From Branchiostoma floridae (taxonomy: Eukaryota; Chordata; Leptocardii; Amphioxiformes; Branchiostomatidae), in contig NC_049981.1 in assembly GCF_000003815.2 (NCBI RefSeq), forward strand, positions 22,323,817-22,387,816: a DNA stretch of 64,000 nucleotides, written 5' to 3'. The first letter of the stretch is position 1. Each line of letters begins with the position of its first letter. The translations under genes were made by a program, and so were the position numbers. Below, piece after piece: positions 22,501-34,500 of this stretch. The notes beneath the pieces are model-generated. The model was not told the DNA's origin and made no database searches. It saw nothing but the letters and a program-made list of their open reading frames with translations.

Positions 22501-25500
22501 CTGTATTGAGAAATCAAAACACGTTTATCGGGTATTCCCTCATTTAAATGTAATTACAAATGTCCATAAATGTTGACTTTAATCAAGATATGTAATCATC
22601 TTGTGAAGGATAAACTTATTCTTCAAGAAGATCCGACGGTAACATATAAGATAGTAACAAAAGCTGCCAGAGGAGTGAAGCCGGCCTAGGAGTGTGTTTG
22701 GCCACCGGCGGCTGATGACTCCCTTTGGCCAGCTATACTCCTTATGCCACTGGTAAATCCGCCTGTAGATTAAAACTAAGTATAAATTTTGCGAGTGCCA
22801 AACACTACGTTGTGCAGTCACAGGCAAAACATATGTCGCAAATAAATAACTTGGCAGAGAAGGCATCAAGGCACTGCCATAACCATAGTGATTGTTACAC
22901 GTTAATAATGTAGATACAAATACTGAGGTGGTACCTGGACATCGTCAGCCCTTTTCCGTTATCGACGAACCTAGAAAAAAAAGAGTATGCATAAGATGCA
23001 GATATCAGATTCATCCCGTAATAGAGATTATGAAATACGATCTGTCTTGTATACAGCTCGAAGATGTGAGCAAACTTTAGAAACACTTGTCAGTGTTGGA
23101 GATATTCGTCATGGAGTGTCCTATGTGTTGTTACGCAACAAGTTATTCACACTCCTATGTCTGAACACTACATATTTTACGACAGTCTATACCAGAAGTA
23201 GATTTGACTATATCTTTAGATCCGACAGGCCTCATAATGCTAAGATAGGTAAATACATAAAAGATTGCTTTATGATTAGAAAAGATAGTGACACTCATGC
23301 TTAGCTCCATCTGATTGTATGGAGGTTTTCTTAGTATCATATATTGTTAGTTAGTAGTCGAGTTTTAAGATCCATTCTGTATCCACTTTTTTAAAGTTTA
23401 TATTTGACCATACAAAAGTCACTGTACTTTCCGTTGTGTCAATAAAGCATGCATAGAAACCGCTGGCTCAATCGCCCATGTTAACCACTGGCTAAGCCGG
23501 AGAAAATATTGAGCTGTCTGCAGTTACTACGGAGGAATGTGCCCAGGCTAACCCGTATTTAAAGCCCTTCATTGATGCTAACCTGTATGATTGAGACCTA
23601 CGTACGCGCATTTGTCCAACCAGATGTCCCCTCCGCGGACCCACGCCCCTTGTTCCATGTTCTTGAAGGCGATGAGACCCTCGATCATGGCTGGCACGCG
23701 CGGCTGCAGGAGGTCAGCGTTCTGATGGGGCTTGTACCTACAGAGGACAGGGTCACAACTCGTTATGAATATACTTTGGAACACCCGCTGTAAGCAACTC
23801 GACAGAAAAGCCCAGATTCTTGACTTTGTTGAACTACGTGTATGCACTGTGTATAAGGTTAGAAACGCCATCAATAATTGTATTGTCGTCCCATACTACA
23901 TAGTATTCTGTAGGGTATATTAGTTTGACATGCTATAACTGTCAGTGTAACGAAGTCCAGAGAAGAGCCTACAATGTTGATTTTTATCCATCAATAGTTA
24001 ACCTTAAGCTGGCATGACAATATCATGTGTTGCGATGGTCTCTTAAGGTATAGCTGCAATATACCAAATGTCCTGTACATGATAAATGCTTGTTGACTTG
24101 AAACAACAGTACCATACAGTATTATCTACAAACATTATCACCATTCACTACCAACATAAATTGCATCTTACATATACTTAATATGGAGAAAGAGGAAGAT
24201 AAATACCGTGCATCTGTTCTGGATAGATATTCCTCCGGTGAAGTTGAAGATGCCCCAGTGGTCTTCACTCCGTAGTCTATCACAAGTCCGTCCTGAGCAA
24301 AAAAAACAACATGATTACAGCATGTCCAGAACATGAGATAAAAACGGATGTTTCGCTGCAGTACCTTAGAAAACCACTTGGTAGGGGTCTCATTATCGTA
24401 CATGAACTTTGCAGTCTCCCGATCCCTTCTACCTACCAAATATCATCAAGATCTATTAAAGGCTTCTCGAGTTATGCTGTTTACAGACACACAGACAGAC
24501 AAACACGCGAAAAACCCAACCTTCTTGGCAAAGGTTGCTATTGCTATACTTGAATGTACATGCACGTATATGTATCGAAGAAGAAATTGACCACATTAAA
24601 TGCATTGTGGTAAATGAGGCGAAAAATCCAAACTGACAGAATGTCAAATTTAAAAAAAGGCCAGAGTATATAATGCTAGTGATGTAATCAAAGCAATACT
24701 CAGGAACCCATAATATTCTTCAATACACATGCAATGGTAACACAGACACATTGAATGGAAGCGGTGGTTGCACGTGTCAAGGAATTGCTAAATTAGGATA
24801 CCCACCATTCCATTTGAATGCACCCTGTTGTTGTAGAACCGACCCATGGGGGTCCTCGAGGCTTCGTACGGAGGGAGATCGCCAGTCGATAGGCCGGTAG
24901 GCTCGCTGTAGAATACGTACCAGATTCCAGCATGCTGCAAAAGTAGTCAAACATAAGTTACAAAGTTTATTTGCAAGTTCATGCCCGTAGGCTACTTGTA
25001 AGATAGGTTGGGATTGAGTTCTTTTAGAAGCAGAGGAAGACAAAGAGCCCCACTTTTTCTACAATATGTCATTATTCGTAATATGGAAAAGACCATGATT
25101 TGAAGATAAAAGTACGCTGTAATGATACTGTATCACGATTCACGAGACAGATGACTCCATACCAGAGATCCTGCAGCCGCATTGTTGGTGAGGACGTTGT
25201 TAGGGTGAGCTATAAAGAACGTTGCTACACCCCTGAGTGCGAAACAGTAAAACAAATATGAATACATCATTTATCTATGATACAGATGAGAGATATAAAA
25301 GAACATCGTACAATGGTAGTCCTAAACAATTCGAGACATTATCAAATTGTGTCGCGTGACTCGCGTCATAGTTTGAGTAAAATGTAATTAGATAATATTG
25401 CTACTTAAATAGCACGGAAAAAGTTATATTCCTTTAATATGCAGTTAGATAAACCGTATATCATTGATGCCATCTGTCATTATGTTTACAACTGTCTTAA

Positions 25501-28500
25501 TAAGCGGGAGGAATGTGAACCTGTACATACAAACATGTAGTAGTCTCTATAGATGTAGTATGATGCCATTTTCTTATATCTTACAGTAGCATATTGCCAC
25601 GACCTGTACTTAGCTTGTTTGAGCACAAATGTAAAACAAAGGGTTTTCATTCATTTGTTTTCAATATTATTGTAATTTCGTTTAGAGAGTTATGACAGGG
25701 AGGAGCAAGGGCCAGTCCTACCCTGGGAGCCAGCCGGGATCGGGCAGATAGGACAGTTTATTCGGTGGCCCAAGACAGTCAGGCCTGCCGATCTCCTATT
25801 AGCACCCGGGGAGTTTAAGCCCGATTCGGGCTTAAACTCCCCCGGAGCACTAATGTGAGATCTGCGGGCTGGCTGCCTTGGGTCCCCGAACAAAACTCGC
25901 TAGCTACCCGGTCCTGTCTGGCTCCCAGGGTAGGGCCAGACCCTGACTTATCACCTAGGCAGGTAGGCATGCATTGTAATTTCACCACCTCTCAATTACG
26001 AACTCAGACAATGCCGCAAATCTCACCGACAGTCACTGGTCTGTGGAACGTAGTTCCCGTAGACGGCGTCCCTCATGGACCGCCACATGTTGTCGTCCCT
26101 GTCGGTGGGCAGGAGCGTGCCCGCCCGCGTCACCAGGCCCAGGTTGTGGTCCAGGACGTTACGCTGCTCCATCCCGTCCTCCAGGAAATAGCAGTTGCCG
26201 ATCGTGTCGTACCCGACTGTGTCTTGGACCTGTAAAGGTATCAGAGAGGGCAAATTGCACGCGTGTGTGGCAACATACAACATACACTGAACATAGCCTC
26301 CATAGCAGGCTCTCTGAGGCCTTTTTCTGGCTCATAATACACTTTTGCTGGCCATTTCTTTTTGTACTGGGTCGCTGCTTGCTGGCCTTCGCGAGGCCGG
26401 CAGTCAGAGAAGGCCAGCAAGCAGTGACCCAGTACAAAAAGAAATGGCCAGCAAAAGTGTATTATGAGCCAGAAAAAGGCCTCAGAGAGCCTGCTATGGA
26501 GGCCACACTGAACAGCTCATCAGGGAGGCAGAGGACAGAATCTGATGGGCAAGGATCATCGCTGCTGGCTGTCGTTGAGCCCCTACGACCGCTGTGGTCA
26601 TGGGCCGTGCGTGAGTGAGTGCCTATACAAATATATCAGAAAACGGGGCAGCACTGCACAAACAAGGAGCTCTATGCTGGACTCCCAAAAGTGTCTGATA
26701 AAATACGGACATGAAGGCTGCGGTTTTCCGGACACTGCTTTAGAAACAAAAAGGAGGCAGTGACCGACCTAACACTATGGTCCCCAACACGTGGGAAAAG
26801 GAGAACAGGAAGACTCTCCTCCTCATCCTCCATATTCTCTCACATACCTGGATGTGCTGAAGAAGAACGCTGGACTACAGCCGGGAAGCATGTCATGCAG
26901 AATAGAGACTACTAGGCTGCCATGGTGGTTCGGGTGGCGGAGAAGGAGAGGCACCCGACATATAGTCAATTCAAGTAAGTCAAGTGTCTGTACATGTTGG
27001 CTACAAGACAGCAAACATTTACTGACACGGCAGATTATCACTCACTGGCGAAAGGTCCTGGATGCTACCTGAAACGTTTCTTCAGTACGAAACTGCCCTT
27101 GGTGTATTTTATTACCTGGATGTCTAACCTTCATCGACGCTTATAATAATGACGCTTTCAGCTAGCCTCCATAGCAGGCTCTCTGGGGCCTTTTTTGGGG
27201 TCATAATACACCCAAGGCCCGGCAGTCAGAAAAGGCCAGCAATCAGCGACCCAGTACACGTAGAAATGGCCAGCAAAAGTGTATTATGAGCCCAAAAAAA
27301 GGCCCCAGAGAGCATGCTATGGAGGCTAGCTTTCAGCACAGATATGTGATAATGACTGACCAGCAGCCCGTGGGTGGCATGGATGGTCACACAGCGGGAG
27401 AAGCAGTGGTGAATGGACAGCTCCCGGACGTACGTTGGGCGGCTGTAGCCCCCAACCTCGTCCACATCTCCGGCCAGGTGGAAGTGGACAGGATATCTGG
27501 CGAGCACCTGCTGACCCATGTGGGTGAACTCGATACCAGACAGGTGGACGTTTTTGAAGCCTCCCAAAATCTGTTGGGTTATATCAAATGGGATTTGCAT
27601 TGAGCTTAAGAGTTTAACTAGGGGTGAGTACCGGTACGAAGTGCCAGTAAAAAAGCGTTTTTCTTGTTTGACCAGTCCGAAAAAAAACGGACATGAAAAA
27701 AATCATTGGACAGAATCTGGAGGATTAAACAAAAAAGGCAGTTAAGTGATTAATCCATTGCGATTTCATGATAAGCAGATAGATACTTGTATAATGTTTA
27801 GGTCGATGTTAGCCATTTTCTGTCATTCTAAATGTCAGATTACATGTAGGTAATGCTACTAGTATTCCTCCGAAAATCAGAAAGGATTTTAATCATTGAT
27901 TGTACATTAGTTTGGATTCAGTGCCGGTCAACACTGCGATTTCCAAATAATAAAAGTTATCTTGTATCTTGATATAAGGATTGATACACAGAAGCAAGAG
28001 GTTACATTTTCATTTTTTACTATCATAAACTAACCATCAAATGTCCCCCGTAAGTGTCGTAGTCGAAGAACTGGCAGAAGTTGTCGCCGTAGCAGCTGTC
28101 CTCCATCTCCCCCTGGAACTTGATGTTCCTGGTCAGCAGGCCGACCTCTCCCCGTAAGTCAACGTCATCCGAGATCTCGCCGAAGTGGTTGTACTGAACT
28201 TGTCCTATGAAGTCGATTGAATAGTTTAAGGAGTCAGGAACGGTGTCTGTATCTGTATGGTTGTATTATAATCACCCTTTAGCGTAACACACCAGCTTCT
28301 GTATCTGTACCTGTATAGCCGGTATTACCTTCCTTTGTTGTAACACACCAGCTTCTGTATCTGTATCTGGTATTACCACCCTTCGGCGTAACACACCAGC
28401 TTCTGTATCTGTATCTGGTATTACCACCCTTCGGAGTAACACAACAGCTTCTGTATCTGTATAGTCGGTATAACCGCCCTTTGTCGTAACACACCAGCTT

Positions 28501-31500
28501 CTGCATCTGGATAGCCAGTATAACCGCCCTTCTGCGTAACACACCAGCTTCCGTATCTGTATCTGTATATTACCCCTTCGGCGTAACACACCAGCTTCGT
28601 TGGCACTGAACGAACTTTCACACCTGGCCTTCACACAGCTAGCTGCAAGCATTTTTCGACCTAACAAATGAGGATACACCTGCAGCAATCCATAGAGGCA
28701 TCTATTGAACTTGCCCTATGAATGTCGACGAAACCATTAAAGGTATGGGTATATGCACAGTATATAGAAATGATGTCGATGAATTGGGTTTAAAACACTT
28801 TGTGAGCATGTCACATGGAGACTCTCACCGCTTATCTTGACCTGGTGGCTGGAGCACTCCTGACACGGCAGCAGCTGGAACTCCTCTGCCTGCTCCATGT
28901 TGTAGTCCGTGCTGGCCAGCACGATGCGGTCCCCGGGCTGCCAGGAGCTGACGTCATCCTTCAGGTTGATGACGTATTCATTACCACTGCCCGTCACCTC
29001 AAAGGTGCACCGATCTTGTCCTGTAGAATACAATTGAAACAATCACTTTTAGGCGAGGCATTCGTACAATGTTGTAAAACATAATTACCTCGGTCAGGCG
29101 GGTCACGGGTCAGTGACTGTTTCGGTCTGTGTTTGTGTGTTCGCACCCACAGTGCCCTCAGGAAAGGCACTTAACACGACTTCCCTCACTTTACTCAGGT
29201 GGACTTAGTTTCGGTTAGGACCGTCCTTCGGATAGGACATTAAATGGAGTTCCCGTGTTTGAGGATAGTAAACCTGATCACGTAGAAGAACCCACCACAC
29301 TTATCAAAAAGAGGTATTCGTATTCTTCCTGTATGATAAGTTTATCATTGTGCAAGGATGTATACCTCTCAGAAAGAAATTTACTACAAGTGGATACACT
29401 TATCTCACCTCCCAGCCACTCGCTTGTGGCGGTGACATCAAAGGAGCCGAAGAAGGCATCAAAAGTGGCTGTTACAGCAGCAGTACCGGTGGTCTGTGTG
29501 TCTAGAATGGGATACATAGTAAATACGATCACATACAACAGCAATGCACATGGCTCCTAGAATTGATGAGGGGCACATAGAAAAATTGCGCTTTTGTCAG
29601 CACGTAATGAGGCTCAGTCCTTAATACCCCCCCCCCCTCCCTCTCACATTAGGCGAAAATCGATCGGACGACGAGTCTGCGAGCTCTGAATTACGAGGTA
29701 CTCACCCACATAGGGGATTCTCTGCTCCACTGCACGGCTGGGGTCTCCCTTCACACCGACAAAGGCCCAGGGCTCCCTGAAACGTCACTGAAGTATTATT
29801 ACCTTCATGAAAAATATGTAGGTATTGTTTTGGCGTCTGTGTGTCTGTCTGTACGTGTTTTTGGCTTGTCTGTGTATTTGTCTGTCTGTACGTGTTTTTG
29901 GCTTGTCTGTGTATGTGTCTGTCTGTACGTGTCACCAGAGTGCTTGTGGTCAGCAAAACCTGTAGATGTTGGAACCTGTAGAAAAGAACCTGGAGATTGT
30001 AATGATATTTGTATATCATGGAAGAGAAAGGCCTCGATTTTGGGCCACCTGGTGACGTTGATGCTGCAGCAGAACTTCCATCTCTTGTACATGTAACATC
30101 TTTTGTCCTGGACCTTCCATTGTATTGTTTGGCTTGTAAAGATTCCCCCTGGACTAACAATGGCCTATATAGCCTCTTGTTTCTCTATCTGACATGTTTT
30201 TCAACAACTGCTCTCTAAACATATCGTACCTGTGGGATAAGAAATCCACTTCGACGCTTCCCAAAGCCCGGATCTTCTCTCGGGCCGTTGCCTCCAGATT
30301 CGCTGATGCGTCATCTTGTGCTTGCAGCGTCACGATTTTTCCCGACGGGATCTGGTCGATAAAAGTCGCCAGACTTCGGCTGTTGTCTTCGCTATCGTGA
30401 GTGTCGAAACTTTGCCAGCCCACCACGACTCCTGATATTTCATCGACGACGTTCACGTGTATTCCTCGACCCCTTCCGGATCCGCTACTAGCAGAATCCC
30501 AAGCAAAGGCACCCTGTTGTACAACAAGTCAAACACTGTTGTATCAACTTGTCTCATTTTTAGGACGAATCGATACTCCCTTTCTTTGATCAAGTCACCA
30601 TGTTATGTCATCTAGTCTGACACAGTAAGTTGCAAGTAGTATAGTAGCGACGCTACTATACTACTGTTGCACATCGTTTTAAAACTGACGGAATGACAAC
30701 ATGAAATGGACAATTAACATTCGAAGACCCACCTTAGGAAGGCCCCCTGCCGGAACTGTCTGTGTGAGCTGTGTCCACGCCAGCTTGTGTTGCCCGTGGA
30801 TTTCCACCGTTCCGCCTGCCATGACCAGGAACTGTTTGCTGTTCCTTCGGTCGTCCTTGCGGCCGTACAGAGACACCGTGGCCTTCCCCTGGTACGGGCA
30901 GGTCTCGCTGCCGATGTGGAACTCTCCATCTCTCCATACGGTGACCTCGCGTGCCCTCAGGACTATTTCTGTATCACTTGTCGGTCCAAAGTCAGCAAAG
31001 ACAACCCTTCCTGCACAGAAGGACAGAATGAGAAAGTTTTATAATTCATAGCACTCTTTACCTTTGCCAAGAAGGGTGTGTTTTGGATTCCGTTTGTCCG
31101 TATGTTTGTGGACGGCATAACTCGAGAAGCTGTCGACGAATCCATACCAATATTTCATATGTGGGTATAGGGATGGCAAAAAGGTCAAGTTTGATAATGA
31201 GCCTTCTAGCGACTTTCTACGATACAGCAGAAGAACGTTTAGCTTAGATATTTCGTGTTCTGGATATGGTAAGGTCGTGGATTTTAAATGGTAGATAGCT
31301 CTGGGGACAGAAATCAGTGTGGTAGTACATTTTAGCAGTATCAAATTGTGTGGTAAATGTATGATTTCAGCAGAGGGCGACAGTCAGTATGACTAATACC
31401 ACCATCTTCGACGTACAACGATAAAAACGTGGCTGATGACTGAAGAAGGTAGTTCTGTCCGCTACCCACAAACACTTGCGCGGTTTCGTCGTGCCCAGGG

Positions 31501-34500
31501 TTCCATGGGGTCAAGGTGGGGTCAGCATCCGGGCAACCTAGGGATATAGATATTACCACCATGTAGATATACACGTGTGTTTTATTTGTCATACATTGTA
31601 CCTGATGCAATCGTTATGCTATCAATATACTTTTTGACTTGACTTGATATGTATAGCCGGTATAACCACCCTTCAGTGTAACACACCAGCTTCTGTATCT
31701 GTATCTGTATCTGTATATCTGGTATCACCGCTCTTCGGCGAAACACACCAGCTTCTGTATCTGTCCCTGTATAGCCAGTACAACCGCCATCAGTCAGTGT
31801 AACACACCAGCTTCTGCATCTGTATCTGCAGCTGTATAGCCAGTATAACTGCCATTCAGTAACACGCCAGCTTGGGGGCACTGCGACACCAGGCCGTGTG
31901 ACTCGTCTCATATGCTATTTAAGTCGTGTGCATAGGTACATGTACATAAGTAAGGTCATTTATGCCTTCCGTACAAAGTCAATGTTTATCAGGAAGAAGA
32001 TAATCTTCCTTTTCGTCAGGACTATGTGATGTCATGGCAGGGATTGCAATCTGGCGGATTCTTCGGTCAATTATCCCAATAGCAGTCCGTAAACTTACAC
32101 CCATGTCATTAAAAGACAGTCAGACCTTTTCAGCTTTCAGTCGATTCGTGTCAGTTAAGATCCATGGATTGGATCTTGAAATCTAGGACTTTTTGATAGG
32201 AAAGCACGTTAAATATTTCTAAATTTCTGACTAGAGGCTATGACTTCCATACGGGCCTCAAACGGACTTAAATATAAACGCACGTGTGAACCCTTTCGAC
32301 ATTTTCTCTTAATTTTTACAGGCAACGTTTGTGGTGCCGAAGTTGCAGGCTGCACAGCGTTGGGTTAAATTGGAAAAACAAGCTCTTTCCTGCAAACTTG
32401 ACCTTAACCAAAAGGTCAACATTGAAACACGGACTTGAATATACCGTACGCACTAGGGTAACGCCCCCATAAGGTGGGTTCACACGTGCGTATATATTCA
32501 AGCGCGTTCGAGGTCCATATGGAATTCCTAGCCTCTACCAGGCTCCAAAAGTCGCTGGAAAATAATAGAAATTGGAAACTGAAATTATAGACACATAACA
32601 TGCCAGGGTAGTTAGCTTTCTGGGGAGTATGGTTTGCAACCAGCTAACTCTGATGACATGTTATCTGGCTAGTATGTTTGTTGAATTTCTATTATTTTTG
32701 TGAGACTGGTAGAGGCTAAGAATGCCATACGGACATCATACGGACTTGAATTTATACGCACGTGTGAACCCACCCTAAGAATGTTATCGCATGACTTCAC
32801 GCATGCATAGAAAAATGCGCGCGGCAACGTTCGACCGTAGAAGAACGGCCTTCGATCGTTACGGGCAGTGCTTCGACCTTCGCATTGAATTGTGTCAACA
32901 GCTCGTGGGAAAGATTACATCGGCTCACCGCTGAACTGTTTTCAAAAACATCTCCAAAAATGCAATGTCATAAAGCCAGGTTCACACGTGCGCATTTATT
33001 CAAGTCCGTATGGAGTTCTTAGTCTCTACCAGGCTCCACAGGTCACTGTAAAATATTTAGAAATTGGACAAATATAGATGCGTAACATGCCAGAGGAGTT
33101 AGCTGGTCGAGGAGTACAGTTTGCGACCCATGTAACTCCCTGACATGTTATGTGTCTAAATTTCTCCATTTTTTGCTACTTTCCTAGCGACCTATGGAGC
33201 CAGGTAGAGGCTAAGAATTCCACACGGATCTCATACGGACTTGAATATATTCGCATGTGTGAACCCGATTTAATGGAAGGCTCATTGAAAAAAATGCACG
33301 AGTGTGAAAGGGCCCCTTCATTAATATCCGCCTCACATTAGGCGCGATTCGATCGGAAGACTAGTTTACGAGCTCTAAATGACATTTTCGTGAGTAAGAC
33401 GTCCGGTGTTCTCACGATCATCTTGCGATTTTAGGGATCGCCGGCAATTTTCAGGAGTCTTACGACGGTCGCGGTGCAGCGAAACATGTTCTTAACATAA
33501 GCGACAAGTCGCAGGAGATCTCCGAGATCGCAGAGCTCGTTACCGAGTCGCAGATCGTGCGTGCAAATCGTGCGTACCTCGCAAGGGTATCGGTCAATAG
33601 TCTTGCGTCAATCCAACGATTGAAGACCGATAGGCGAGCACAGACATAGTTATTGATCATCGAGCGCAAATCGGATGGCGAACGGCCGTTAGTCGGGCGA
33701 CATTTGGGCGACGTTCACCCGACTTCCGATTGTTTACAAATATTGAATTTCTGGGAATGTGAGGGTAATTCTAACATTGTGGCCCCTGTGGCAGTATGTA
33801 GGCTGGCTTTGTGACACACTTTCCTTTCTTGTGTCATTTCTATTATGCCCGCGCATTCCATTCATTGGTTAAAAAGATTCCGACAACAAAATAAGCAACA
33901 TTTATTGATCTCTTGCCTTTTTTGAGGAACGTTTTGTATTCCCTTCTCCGCGTGCAAGAGGTCATGGGAGGTTCATTATCATAGATTTATTCACCGTCGA
34001 TCGCACGAGGCTCGCTTATATGTGAGGGGAACAGGTTTTGGGCGAAAAATACGCTAGACCATCTTAAGATCTTAAAATCAGCCGACCTTCCTGCGATCGC
34101 GAAGTACGTCCGAAGATCGTATATAATGTGAGGCGGGTATAACGACATAATCAGTACGTTTTATCATAGGAAAGTGGCATTAGTATCCGTTGCCCGACAC
34201 TGATTGCATTTGCAGCATATATTTGCTCACTTTGCAGCTTTTTTGTACAATTTACAGTATTGTAACAAACTTATTCTTTTTTCCTTCGGAAACGAAAATT
34301 GATGCGCGCGGATAATCAAGTCAGCGCGGCATTATGACAGTGATCGTTATTGCGTAACCATGCCCCAAACGGGCTAAATGCATTAAGTTAGAAAACTGAA
34401 GTAGAAGTGTAAGAGAGGTTGCGTAACATACCATCTGAAATCTACACAGCCTCTTTTTTCTTAAAACTTGAGTAAAGAAATTTAAGGAGTTTTTCTACTA

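Noticed and set aside
28272-28688. Tyr/Arg/Cys-rich frames within the minisatellite
   Set aside because: They are generated by the repeat unit and lie in an intron of the CEMIP-like gene.
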